Assembly (NCBI GenBank): GCA_018267545.1 | Contig: JAFDYG010000477.1 | Location: forward strand, 38,846 to 102,845 | Direction of reading: 5' to 3' | Source: Bacteroidota bacterium | GTDB lineage: Bacteria; Bacteroidota; Bacteroidia; Chitinophagales; Chitinophagaceae | DNA: 64,000 nt | Shown here: piece after piece, positions 45,027 through 57,100 of the stretch | Layout: each line of letters begins with the position of its first letter | How positions within the stretch are numbered: position 1 is the stretch's first letter | The notes under the pieces: model-generated | What the model was told of the DNA's origin: nothing | The model's input: the letters and a program-made list of their open reading frames with translations, nothing else | The model's database searches: none | Translations under genes and position numbers: made by a program

Positions 45027-46817
45027 ATGAAAGCAAGATTCTTCATCTATATATTACCGCTTGTAGGACTATTCTCATGCAAGAAAAGCTTCCTCGAACG
45101 TACGCCGCAAGGCAGCCTCCAGCCCAGCGACCTGGCCACAAAGGCCGGCGTGGCAAACCTGCTCATCGGCGCCTATGGAGCGCTCGACGGACAAGATTCC
45201 AACGAATCCGGCGATCTCATCAGCCTCGGCGGCGGCAACTCCTGGGGCGTATCCCCCAGCAACTGGCTGCTCGGCAGCGTCGCAGGCGGTGACGCACACA
45301 AAGGCAGCGACGGCACTGACCAGATCGTCATGATCCCATTGGTCAATTTTACCGTCGACGCCAGCAACAGCATCCTCAACGACAAGTGGGTCGCCGTCTA
45401 CGAAGGCATCGCCCGCTGCAACAACGTCCTCAAATACCTACCCCTGGCAAGTGACATCCCACACGACGAAGCCGTCAACATGAAAGCCCAGGCTCGCTTC
45501 CTGAGAGCGCACTACTACTTCGACCTCAAACGCGTCTTCGACAAGCTCCCCTGGATAGACGAGACCACCACCGACTATACCCCCACCAATACCATCGACA
45601 TCTGGCCAAAGATCGAAGCTGACCTGAAATACGCCTACGACAGCCTCCCCGCTTCCCAAAGCGAAGTCGGACGCGCGAACAAATGGGCCGCCGGAGCCTA
45701 TCTCGCAAAAACCTATCTCTACGAGAAAAAGTACACCGACGCTCAACCACTCTTCACAACGGTCATCAACTCCGGTAAAACCTCCAACGGCATTGCCTAC
45801 GACCTCAACGACCAGTTCGAGCACAACTACATGCCCGAATACGAAAACGACAACCCCGAAGCCGTCTTCGTCATCGAGATGGCGGCCAACATCGGCAACG
45901 GCACCATTGCCAATAGCAACCAGGGCGACGCCCTCAACTTCCCCTACGGCGGAAGCAGTCCCTTCCCCTGCTGCGGCTTCTTCCAGCCCTCCTTCGACCT
46001 GGTCAACTCTTTCCGCACAGACCCTAACGGCCTGCCTTATCTCGACGACTATAACACCCATCCTATCAAAAACGACGAGGGCCTGCTTTCCTCCGACGAC
46101 TTCGACCCGGATACCGGCAACATCGACCCCCGCCTCGACTGGACCGTCGGCCGCCGCGGCATCCCCTACCTCGACTGGGACATCTACCCCGGCCAGGACT
46201 GGGTACGCGACCAGCGTTATGCCGGCCCCTACGCCCCAAAAAAGAACGTTTACTGGGGAACCAACCAGGACGTCGATGGCGACAATAACCAATGGGCCCC
46301 CGGCTCGGCCATCAACGTATTCGTGATCAGGTTCGCCGACGTGCTCCTCATGGCCGCCGAAGTCGAAGCGCAGCTCGGCCACTACGACGAGGCCGAGCAG
46401 TACGTCAACCGCGTCCGCAACCGCATGGCCGACCACCCCGAAGCCTGGGTGTACAAGTACGAGGACGACACCGACCCCTCCGCAGGCTTCAGCACCGACC
46501 TCGCTGCCAACTACAAAATAAGCCCCTATCCGGACGGCGCCTTCACCAGTAAAGACTTCGCCCTCAAAGCCATCTACTTCGAACGCAAGCTCGAGCTCGC
46601 CATGGAAGGCTACCGCTTCTTCGACCTCGTCCGCTGGGGCCAGGCCGCCGCCAATCTCAACACCTATTTCGGATCCGAATCCAAGCTCGTCACCGACGTC
46701 ACCGGAGCCCATTTCACTGCCGGCCGAAATGAGCACTATCCAATCCCCCAGCAGCAAATCGACCTGACCCAAAAGAATGGAAAAAACACACTGACCCAAA
46801 ACCCGGGGTATAATTAA
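45027..46817 (+). CDS. susD: SusD/RagB-type surface lipoprotein (second pair)
   Basis: 596 residues. The lipoprotein signal MKARFFIYILPLVGLFSC gives Cys18, followed by KKSFLERTPQGSL. Typical SusD features: ARFLRAHYYFDLKRVFDKLPW, FVIRFADVLLMAAEVEAQLG, and the end block HYPIPQQQIDLTQKNGKNTL ending QNPGYN. It is longer than the first SusD, with an insertion rich in Asp and Asn (residues of about 255-430). No glycoside hydrolase gene is linked to this pair; convergent katG follows after a strong terminator. The substrate therefore cannot be guessed from neighbours and might be a non-carbohydrate ligand. Confidence 0.95.
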   Translation: MKARFFIYILPLVGLFSCKKSFLERTPQGSLQPSDLATKAGVANLLIGAYGALDGQDSNESGDLISLGGGNSWGVSPSNWLLGSVAGGDAHKGSDGTDQIVMIPLVNFTVDASNSILNDKWVAVYEGIARCNNVLKYLPLASDIPHDEAVNMKAQARFLRAHYYFDLKRVFDKLPWIDETTTDYTPTNTIDIWPKIEADLKYAYDSLPASQSEVGRANKWAAGAYLAKTYLYEKKYTDAQPLFTTVINSGKTSNGIAYDLNDQFEHNYMPEYENDNPEAVFVIEMAANIGNGTIANSNQGDALNFPYGGSSPFPCCGFFQPSFDLVNSFRTDPNGLPYLDDYNTHPIKNDEGLLSSDDFDPDTGNIDPRLDWTVGRRGIPYLDWDIYPGQDWVRDQRYAGPYAPKKNVYWGTNQDVDGDNNQWAPGSAINVFVIRFADVLLMAAEVEAQLGHYDEAEQYVNRVRNRMADHPEAWVYKYEDDTDPSAGFSTDLAANYKISPYPDGAFTSKDFALKAIYFERKLELAMEGYRFFDLVRWGQAAANLNTYFGSESKLVTDVTGAHFTAGRNEHYPIPQQQIDLTQKNGKNTLTQNPGYN

Positions 46818-46821
46818 AAAA

Positions 46822-46847
46822 AAGCGGCCCGCGATAGCGGGCCGCTT
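46822..46847. terminator. Bidirectional terminator between susD and katG
   Basis: AAGCGGCCCGC (46822-46832) pairs perfectly with GCGGGCCGCTT (46837-46847) around a GATA loop. The A-tract at 46815-46823 becomes a U-run for transcripts arriving from katG on the minus strand. It lies between the convergent stop codons. Confidence 0.9.
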
Positions 46848-46865
46848 CATTTATAGGTAAGCCGA

Positions 46866-49214
<2,349 letters not shown>

Positions 49215-49241
49215 TTAAAAAGCCGTACCTTTCTTATCACC

Positions 49242-50021
49242 ATGCTCCTGACCGCTCACCTCCACATCGAAACCAATGCCGCCGCCCGCACCCCCTGTAT
49301 CCTGATGCTCCACCCGCAATCGGGAGCGGGGCAATCTATCCTGGAAAACAAACTTCACACCTCCACTCCGTGCACCTTTCATGAGTACACAGACTACTAC
49401 GGCAACATTTGCCTTCGCACCACCATCCCCCCCGGCCCCTTCCGGCTCGACAATTATGTTCTCGCAGACTGCTCCGAGTATATCGACGTTCATCCAACCG
49501 CCCCCTTCGTTCCGATGGAAGATATTCCCGACCAGGTCGTACCTTTCATACTCCCCAGCCGCTACTGCGAAGCCGACCTGCTGGGCGGCGTCGCAAGAGA
49601 AATCATCGGCTCATCAGCCCCTGGCTATCCCCAGGTCGAAGCCATACGGCAATGGATACATGATAATTTCCGATATGCCTACGGCGTCACCAATATATCC
49701 TCCTCCGCAAAAGACCTCCTCAACTCCCGCATCGGCGTCTGTCGGGACTATGCACATACTGGCATCGCGCTATGCCGAAGCCTCGATATCCCCGCCCGAA
49801 TGGTCGTTGGCTACCTCTATCAGCTGGAACCGATGGACATGCACGCCTGGTTCGAAGCCTTTGTCGGCGGCCGCTGGTATACCTTCGACGCCACCCAGGA
49901 CCTGCCTCGCGCCAATCGGATTGTTATTGCGTATGGTAAAGATGCCGCCGATGTGGCAATTGCCACCTATTTTGAAGATATCGGCCTGACCCGGCTGCAA
50001 GTCGACGTGCAGGCAAAATAA
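49242..50021 (+). CDS. Transglutaminase-like cysteine protease-fold protein
   Basis: 259 residues, no signal peptide. The N-terminal half is a beta-rich domain found ahead of many bacterial transglutaminase-like proteins (LHIETNAAARTPCILMLHPQ). The C-terminal half has the catalytic triad of the superfamily: Cys167 in RIGVCRDYAHTGIALCR, His201 in MDMHAWFEAFVGGRW and Asp216 in YTFDATQDLPRANR. Such cytoplasmic proteins probably act as proteases or amidases rather than true transglutaminases; the substrate is unknown. It is divergent from katG, with 156 bases between, and 21 bases ahead of a large exported protein gene on the same strand. Confidence 0.85.
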   Translation: MLLTAHLHIETNAAARTPCILMLHPQSGAGQSILENKLHTSTPCTFHEYTDYYGNICLRTTIPPGPFRLDNYVLADCSEYIDVHPTAPFVPMEDIPDQVVPFILPSRYCEADLLGGVAREIIGSSAPGYPQVEAIRQWIHDNFRYAYGVTNISSSAKDLLNSRIGVCRDYAHTGIALCRSLDIPARMVVGYLYQLEPMDMHAWFEAFVGGRWYTFDATQDLPRANRIVIAYGKDAADVAIATYFEDIGLTRLQVDVQAK

Positions 50022-50042
50022 ATCAGGCAAAAGCTATTATCA

Positions 50043-51920
50043 ATGACCTACATAGGAAACTTTCTTCTTCTTTTTATAATTTGGTCGGCCCCACTCTCCG
50101 CCCAAACCAACGACCAGCTCATCGACGGCCGAACCACCGACCCCTTCTGCATCCAATACCAAAAACTCTTCGAAAGCAAACCCAAAGAAATCCTCCTCGG
50201 CATCCACATCCGGGAAAACGGCGACGTCTACTTCATCATGGACAATGAATCCTGGTTCCAAAAACTATTCACCCCAGGCATGGGCATCACAACAGACTTC
50301 GTCACCAACGACCAATATGACTGCGACCATTTTACCCCCCGCCTCGGCCTCTTCAGAGGAACCGTCTTACCCCCGCTACGATACGAAGACTTTAAAAGTC
50401 ATAACGTATCCCTGGTCAACGGAGTCATCACGCTTAAAATCGGAACGATCCCCCCCGAATTACAAAAAAAGCAGCTGGAAGGCAACCTCGTCATCGTCAA
50501 TCAAAACAAGGTCTGCTATTACATGCAATTCATTGACATTCCCCGCGCCGGCCTGGACTTGCTGCCGATGGGCTTCTACATGGACATGCTCACCAACCTG
50601 AGCGAGCAGGACACCATCACGTTAAGACGCTTCTCCTACCAGCGCTCCACACAGATAATCGTCCCGTTCGAAAAGAATAAAGACACCTACGAGCAGACCT
50701 ACGTACAGAGGATAATCGACTCTCTTCAGCTCACCAGCTGCATCATAAAAAAAGTCGACATCCGCGCCTACACATCGGTCGAAGGAAACGAAGCCATCAA
50801 CCGGAGCCTGATGAAAGGAAGAGCGGGCGCCATGGTAGCCGTCCTGAAGAAAATGCAGCCCGATCTAAAACGGATCACTATCCTGACGGCTGAAAACTGG
50901 ATTGAGTTTTACCGCGACATCCTGCTAACCCCCTTCAAAGACCTCAGCGGCATTCCCCGCCCCGTCATAAAACTAAAGCTGCTCGATCCGTCCCTCGCCG
51001 ACAGCCTCGAACCGACGCTGGCAAAAGAAAGAAAAGCGGTCCTTACTATCTACTACGAGCAAAAGCACGGAACACCCGTCCCCAAAGAAACCCTGGCCAG
51101 CAGCTTTCAAAAGGCAATAGCAGATAAGAAGATCGACTGGGCCAGAAACATCCAGCGGCAGGTCTTCGACCTCATCAACGACAGCAAGCTCCCCGAAACC
51201 TACCTCGACAAGCTGGAAGTCCCCCGGCAAAGAACCTACTGGGAGCTCATCAACGACCAGATCATCTTCAAATACCAAATCTTCCTCTCTGATCAGGATG
51301 AGGCCGCCAAAGCCTTCGAAGAGCTCAGAAAGCTGGACCCTAACAACGGCAAAATCAACTACAACCTCTGCACCTTTGCCTTACTAAACTGGCAGTTCTC
51401 CGACTCGGTCGACCAGCCCCGCCTGCTCGCCGACATCAACCGCCTGGAACAGCAAGGCATCAACTATACCCTGATAAAAAGACTGCTCGTCAACTACCAC
51501 ATCCTGCAAAGCCAATACCTTCTGAATAATGGCCGCTACGACGAAAAAGATAAATCCGTACAATTTATAAAGGATAGCTATCGCTTCCTCCCCCTCACCG
51601 ACAAGGACCGCTTCTCCCTCGCCAAATATTTTACCTTCTACTCCCAGCAAAGATGGGCAAAGGACCTGATCATCGGCCGCGTCGACCAGCTCAACGTCTC
51701 CGAAGACCTCGTCTTCTACTACGTCAATCTCGGCTTCTATGACCCCGCCAACAGCCGTGACGATAAATTCACAAAAGCGCTCATCAATTGCTTCACCATC
51801 AACCGCCCCAGATTCTGCAAATTCTTCAATTCAACCGATAAAGGCGGCGCCAGCATGCAGCTGCTCGAACAGGACCGCTTCCGCCAGCTCTACTGCGAAA
51901 AATGCCGCCAGTCCAACTGA
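50043..51920 (+). CDS. Exported protein with OmpA-C-like segment and helical repeats, function unknown
   Basis: 625 residues with a signal peptide (MTYIGNFLLLFIIWSAPLSA). The beta-rich N-terminal part carries two Cys pairs in conserved-looking settings (DPFCIQYQ, QYDCDHF). The middle contains VDIRAYTSVEGNEAINRSLM followed by KGRAGAMVAVLKK, reminiscent of the OmpA C-terminal peptidoglycan-binding pattern (asvEGn...N..L...RA..v...L). The C-terminal 280 residues are helical with TPR-like elements (AAKAFEELRKLDPNNGKINY). It ends with FCKFF...LYCEKCRQSN, a possible metal- or disulfide-forming Cys cluster. No family recognised. A cell-envelope structural or assembly role is a guess. Confidence 0.5.
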   Translation: MTYIGNFLLLFIIWSAPLSAQTNDQLIDGRTTDPFCIQYQKLFESKPKEILLGIHIRENGDVYFIMDNESWFQKLFTPGMGITTDFVTNDQYDCDHFTPRLGLFRGTVLPPLRYEDFKSHNVSLVNGVITLKIGTIPPELQKKQLEGNLVIVNQNKVCYYMQFIDIPRAGLDLLPMGFYMDMLTNLSEQDTITLRRFSYQRSTQIIVPFEKNKDTYEQTYVQRIIDSLQLTSCIIKKVDIRAYTSVEGNEAINRSLMKGRAGAMVAVLKKMQPDLKRITILTAENWIEFYRDILLTPFKDLSGIPRPVIKLKLLDPSLADSLEPTLAKERKAVLTIYYEQKHGTPVPKETLASSFQKAIADKKIDWARNIQRQVFDLINDSKLPETYLDKLEVPRQRTYWELINDQIIFKYQIFLSDQDEAAKAFEELRKLDPNNGKINYNLCTFALLNWQFSDSVDQPRLLADINRLEQQGINYTLIKRLLVNYHILQSQYLLNNGRYDEKDKSVQFIKDSYRFLPLTDKDRFSLAKYFTFYSQQRWAKDLIIGRVDQLNVSEDLVFYYVNLGFYDPANSRDDKFTKALINCFTINRPRFCKFFNSTDKGGASMQLLEQDRFRQLYCEKCRQSN

Positions 51921-51970
51921 CCCAACCCGCGAACTACCCCACAGCAAACACGGCCCCGGCCCCACAACCC

Positions 51971-52036
51971 GGCAAATATTTTCCATGATTTAGCAAATTT
52001 TGATGTTGCCCCCCTTCCCCCCTTATTCTATTTTTG
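51971..52036 (+). promoter_or_regulatory. Promoter of the glycosylasparaginase gene (paired with 53963-54028)
   Basis: It contains GGCAAAT, then ATTTAGCAAATTTTG (51988-52002), GTTG at the -33 position (52005-52008), 20 bases, and TATTTTTG (52029-52036), a perfect -7 element. The 66 bases align without gaps to the promoter of the third susC; I count 49 identical positions. The upstream AT-rich part, including ATTTAGCAAATTTTG, is the most conserved and is a likely regulator site. Confidence 0.65.
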
Positions 52037-52060
52037 GCTGCCCATAAAATACCTTTACAA

Positions 52061-53146
52061 ATGCAATCACGCAGAAAATTCATACGATCTGCCGCCCTAG
52101 GCTCCGTCCTCCTTAAAACCGGAAACCTCCCTACCCATCAAACCCAACCCCAACCGCAAAACCCCACCGGCCAACCCATCGTCATCTCCACCTGGGACTT
52201 CGGCAAAACCGCCAACGTAGGCGCCTGGGACATCCTCTCCAAATCCGGCCGCGCCCTCGACGCCGTCGAAAACGGCGTAAAACTCCCCGAAGCCGACCCC
52301 AACAACCAAACCATCGGCTACGGAGGCCTCCCCGACCGCGACGGCTTCGTCACCCTCGACGCCTCCATCATGGACGAAAAATTCAACTGCGGCTCCGTCC
52401 TCTGCCTCGAAAATATCCTCCATCCCATCTCCGTAGCGAGACTAGTCATGGAAAAAACTCCGCATATCTTCCTCGCCGGCGAAGGCGCCCTTCAATTCGC
52501 CCTCGCCAATGGCTTTAAAAAGAAAAACCTCCTCACACCAAAAAGCAAAAAGGACTGGCAGGACTGGCTCAAATCCTCCAAATACAAACCCGAAACCAAC
52601 ATAGAAAACCGCCTCTACTCCAAAGAAACCACACCCGCGCACCCGACCGCCGCGCACTCCCCCGCACCCACCGGGCCCACCTCCCCCGACCACCTTCCCG
52701 GCGGCCCCTACAACCACGACACCATCGGCATGCTCGCCATGGACTCCTCCGGCAACCTCAGTGGCGCCTGCACCACCAGCGGCCTCGCCTACAAAATGCA
52801 CGGCAGGGTAGGAGACTCCCCCATCATCGGCGCCGGCCTCTACGTCGACAACGAAGCCGGCGCAGCCTCCGCCTCCGGCGTCGGAGAAGAAGTCATCCGC
52901 GTCGTCGGAGCCCACCTCGTAGTAGAAGCCCTGAGAAACGGCCTAACCCCAGAAGAAGCCTGCAAAAAAGCCGTCGAAAGAATCGTCTCCATCAACCCGG
53001 AAAAAAGCAAAACGATCCAGGTCGGATTCATAGCTTTGAGCAAAAACGGACAATACGGCGGCTATAGCATCCAGCCAGGCTTCTCCTACTCCGTCAGAAA
53101 CCAATCGATCGACCAGACATACAAAGCAAAAAGCTTTTATCAATAA
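52061..53146 (+). CDS. N4-(beta-N-acetylglucosaminyl)-L-asparaginase (glycosylasparaginase)
   Basis: 361 residues from the ATG at 52061. The N terminus MQSRRKFIRSAALGSVLL is a Tat-type signal (RRKFI), so the enzyme is exported folded to the periplasm. It is an N-terminal-nucleophile hydrolase: the self-cleavage site is NHDTIGMLAMD with Thr221 as new N terminus, followed by GACTTSGLAYKMHGRVGDSP and GAGLYVDNEAGAASASGVGE. The chain before the cleavage point ends in a Pro/His/Ala-rich linker (about 190-215). It cleaves GlcNAc from asparagine of degraded N-glycoproteins, or related beta-aspartyl amides. Its promoter resembles that of the third susC and cutC lies 51 bases downstream. Confidence 0.88.
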   Translation: MQSRRKFIRSAALGSVLLKTGNLPTHQTQPQPQNPTGQPIVISTWDFGKTANVGAWDILSKSGRALDAVENGVKLPEADPNNQTIGYGGLPDRDGFVTLDASIMDEKFNCGSVLCLENILHPISVARLVMEKTPHIFLAGEGALQFALANGFKKKNLLTPKSKKDWQDWLKSSKYKPETNIENRLYSKETTPAHPTAAHSPAPTGPTSPDHLPGGPYNHDTIGMLAMDSSGNLSGACTTSGLAYKMHGRVGDSPIIGAGLYVDNEAGAASASGVGEEVIRVVGAHLVVEALRNGLTPEEACKKAVERIVSINPEKSKTIQVGFIALSKNGQYGGYSIQPGFSYSVRNQSIDQTYKAKSFYQ

Positions 53147-53197
53147 CCGAAGCACAGCAACCCAAGCACAGCAAACGAAACGCAACAAGCAAAAAAA

Positions 53198-53926
53198 ATG
53201 ACACAACGCCCAAGACTGGAAATATGCGCCTTTCACATCGAATCCTGTATCATCGCAGAACAAGAAGGAGCCTACAGAGTCGAACTCTGTGACAACCCCA
53301 TAGAAGGCGGCACCACCCCCAGCTATGGCACCATCAAAAAAGTCCGCGAAAAAATCGGCATCAAATTATACCCCATCATAAGACCCCGCTCCGGAAACTA
53401 CTTCTACACCGAAGACGAATTCGCCATCCTCCGCCAGGAAATCATGCTCTGCAAACAGCTCGGATGCGACGGCATATCCGTCGGCGTCCAAAATCAAGAC
53501 GGCACCATCGACAAGGACCGATTCAAAAAAATCGTAGAATGGGCCGGAACCATGGGCGTCACCTGCAACCGCGTATTTGACTGCGCCCCCGAACCCTTCG
53601 AAGCCCTCGAAGCAATCATCGAATGCGGCTGCGAACGCGTCCTCACCTCCGGCCTGAAATCCGCCGCCCCCGACGCCGGCAAGCTATTAGGCGAGCTCGT
53701 GCACAAAGCCAGCAACCGCATCAGCATCATGCCCGGAGCCGGCGTAAAATCATCCAACCTCGCAAAACTAAAAGAACAAAGCGGCGCCTGGGAATTCCAC
53801 GCCTCCGCCAGAGTCGCCGCCCCCAACCCCGTCACTTACATCAACCAACAAGTCAGCGACTACGGCCACGTCTACATCGCCGACCCCGCCGAGGTCCATG
53901 CAATGATCCGCGTGCTGAACGAATAG
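53198..53926 (+). CDS. cutC: CutC family protein
   Basis: 242 residues with the TIM-barrel CutC pattern: LEICAFHIESCIIAEQEGAY, RVELCDNPIEGGTTPSYGTI, IIRPRSGNYFYTEDE, CDGISVGVQNQDGTID, NRVFDCAPEPFEALEAIIEC, RVLTSGLKSAAPDAG, ISIMPGAGVKSSNLAKL and EFHASARVA. Length and order match the family. Historically annotated as copper homeostasis, but a direct copper role is doubtful in many bacteria. It is 51 bases after the glycosylasparaginase gene and probably co-transcribed, so a glycan-linked role is a possible inference. The ATG at 53198 follows a run of A. Confidence 0.92.
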   Translation: MTQRPRLEICAFHIESCIIAEQEGAYRVELCDNPIEGGTTPSYGTIKKVREKIGIKLYPIIRPRSGNYFYTEDEFAILRQEIMLCKQLGCDGISVGVQNQDGTIDKDRFKKIVEWAGTMGVTCNRVFDCAPEPFEALEAIIECGCERVLTSGLKSAAPDAGKLLGELVHKASNRISIMPGAGVKSSNLAKLKEQSGAWEFHASARVAAPNPVTYINQQVSDYGHVYIADPAEVHAMIRVLNE

Positions 53927-53962
53927 CAACCCCGCGGGCCCAGCGCGCCCCGCACACGAACC

Positions 53963-54028
53963 GGCAAATTTTTTACTTTATTTAGCAAATTTTGGAGTTG
54001 AACCCTTTTTTATATCATTCTACTTTTG
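53963..54028 (+). promoter_or_regulatory. Promoter of the third susC (paired with 51971-52036)
   Basis: It contains GGCAAAT, ATTTAGCAAATTTTG (53980-53994), GTTG (53997-54000), 20 bases, and TACTTTTG (54021-54028), a perfect TAnnTTTG. It shares layout and spacing base for base with the glycosylasparaginase promoter 2 kb upstream. A leader of roughly 120 bases follows to the ATG at 54155, with no obvious stem or open frame. Confidence 0.7.
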
Positions 54029-54154
54029 GATAGTCACTAAAACCCTTTAACCATTTACTGATCGCACACAAACCTTATCCTCCCAGGACGGGGTAGGCAT
54101 TCTTTGCCCCAAACACATCCCAACCATTTTCAAACTTTAAACCAGATAAAGGTT

Positions 54155-57100
54155 ATGATTGCAAACCAAACTAATAGACTGCTACTGCTGCTTTTCGCGT
54201 GTTGCTTGTCGATTGCTTCATTAGCCCAGACTCCAACCATAAAGGGACGAGTAGTGGGCGACGGCGACGAACCCCTCGCCGGTGTATCCGTCCGCGTGAG
54301 CAACGGCTCCCAGGGAACCTCCACAGACGATAAAGGAGAATTTACCCTAAAAGCAAACGAAGGCGCCACCCTCGAGTTTTCATTTGTCGGCTATACCGCC
54401 CTCACCCAAAAGGCCAGCGCCAGCTTCATGGTTGTCAAGATGACCAAAAGCGGCGACGGCATGTCCGACGTCGTCGTCGTAGGCTACGCCACCCAAAAAA
54501 GAGCCAGCGTATCCGGCGCCGTATCCGTCATCACCACCAAATCGATCGAAAACCGGCCCGTCACCAATAGCGTCCAGGCCCTCCAGGGTCTTTCCCCCGG
54601 TCTGATCATCACCCGCAGCAGCGGCCAGCCCGGCTACGAAAACTGGAACATCAACGTCCGCGGTACTTCTTCGCTAAACGGCACCAACAATCCGCTCATC
54701 GTAGTGGACGGAGTCGAATATCCCACCCTCACCCTCCTCAACCCCGACGATATAGAAACGATCTCGGTGCTGAAGGACGCCTCCGCCGCAGCCATCTACG
54801 GTGCAAAAGCATCCAATGGCGTATTGCTCGTGACGACTAAAGCGGGTAAATCCGGCCGCGTCACCCTCAACTACACGGGCATGTACCAATCCAAAAAGCC
54901 CCTCAGCCTGCCCCAAACACCTCCCTATCACCAAAGCGCGGCTATTCAAAATATTGCTTATATAAACTACGGAGCCGCTCAGCCCTATACCGACGCGCAG
55001 ATTGCCATGTTCGCCGACCCCAACGTTACCTTTGTAAAGGACGATCCCCTCAACGTCTTCTACTACGGCGAACAGAACTACGTCGCACAGACGATCAAAA
55101 ATAACTACGGCGCCATGTCGCATAACCTCAACCTGACGGGCGGTAACGAAAACAATCGCTACTACATCGGCCTCGGCTATATCAACAACAATGGTATGTT
55201 CAAGGTCGGCCCGGATGGAAATAAGCGGTACAACGCCCGTATCAACATGGCGACCAAATTCAACAAGATCTTCTCCCTCGACTCCCGCCTCTCCTTTACG
55301 CAAAACGACGTAGCCGCAGCAGCCGGAACACTCGAAGGAGACTACGGCCTGCTATACAATATCTTTAACCTGCGTCCCATAACGCCCATCTATGTCCCTG
55401 GTGACAACACCAAGTACCTCTCCGGCGTCAATACTTACGCTACGCTAAAAGACGGTGGCTACAACAACACCCGCCAGGACGTTCTCGACGCCGTTTTCAC
55501 CCTCAAGGCTTCCGGCATCGTAAAAGGGCTTAACCTCAGCGCCACCTATAGCCCGCACCTCGAGCAGGACAACCAGGACATGTTCTTCCGCACTGTTCCG
55601 CTGTATTCCTATGTCAAGGCCTCACAGACCTTCGTTCAGAATTCGTTCGTCAATACCTCCAACTCGATCAACAAATATAGAACGACCCAAACCTCTTATA
55701 CGACCAACTTCCTCGCCGACTACGGCCTGGACCTGAGTAATCACCACTTCCGTCTGCTGGGCGGCTTCCAATACCAGTACTATAACTACAGCCGCCTCAA
55801 CGCAACCCAGACGAATCTTATCAACAACAGCCTCCCGACGGTCAACTACACCACCAATTCGACGCTGCCCGTCACGGCCGTTTCCGACAACCTGCAGGAC
55901 AACGCATGGCGGTCCTACTTCGGACGCTTCAACTACGACTACGACAACAAATATTTCTTCGAAGCAACCGTTCGTAACGACGCCAGCTCCCGCCTGGCCC
56001 CCGGCCACCGCAGCCAGGCCTTCCCCGCCTTCTCGGCCGCCTGGCGCATCTCCCAGGAGAAATTTTTCGAATCCGTAAACTTTCTCAGCGAGCTGAAGCT
56101 CCGCGGTTCATGGGGTAAGCTCGGTAACGCACAGCTCGGACAGCTCTACCAGAATAACTATATGTCCATACCCACGCTCGTCAACGGCGTCTATCCCTTC
56201 GGCAACGCCGCTACTACTTATATCTATCAAGGCGCTCTGCCTTCAGACGCGCTCGGATGGGAAACGGTAACGACCTCCGACCTAGGTATCGACTTCTCCT
56301 TCCTGAAGAGAAGACTGAGCGGTAGCTTCGACGTCTACAAACGCGTGAACAATAATATGCTCATCTCGGTCAATCTACCCGCGACCCTCGGCGTCACCCC
56401 CAGCACTTCAAACGCCGCCGCCATGGAGACAAAAGGATGGGACCTCGAGCTGACCTGGAAAGACCAGATCGGTAAAGTGAGATACTACGCAGGCATCAAC
56501 CTCAGCGATAACAAAAACAAGATCACCAAATACCTCGGCAACGTCGTTTACTCCGAAGGTCTCAACCAGGCCATCCCCGGCATGCCCATCAACTCGATCT
56601 ACGGCTACCAGTCGCTCGGCTACTTCCAGTCCAAGGACGAGGTTACCGCAAGCCCCAAACAATTCGGTACGACCAACCAGGGCCCCGGTGACATCAAGTA
56701 CCAGGACTTCAACAAGGATAACGTCATCAACGGCGGAGTCGGCACCGCAGCAGACCACGGAGACCTCGTCTACCTCGGCAATACATCTCCCCGCTACAAC
56801 TTCGGTATCTCCCTCGGCGCAGAATATAAGGGCATCGACCTCTCTGCCTTCTTCCAGGGCACCGGCAAGCGTAGCTATATCGTCTACTCCTACGAGGTTA
56901 TTCCTTATATCCAAAGCTGGCGCTATCCGCTCGCCAACTATATCGACAACTACTGGACGGAGAACCACCGGGACGCTCGCTTCCCAAGACCACTCTACGG
57001 CGGCGGAACCAATACGCACGTCTCCAGCTCCTTCGTTCAAAACGGCTCTTATATCAGGTTGAAAAATCTGCAGCTGGGTTACACCCTGCCCGCCGAAATC

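Noticed and set aside
45438-46850. Long open frame on the minus strand opposite susD (about 470 codons)
   Set aside because: Gly/Val-rich low-complexity translation, no start signals, fully opposite a well-supported SusD. It is a mirror of the C-rich codon pattern. The same applies to long antisense frames at 31156-32004, 3746-4429, 20002-20691 and 56408-57148.
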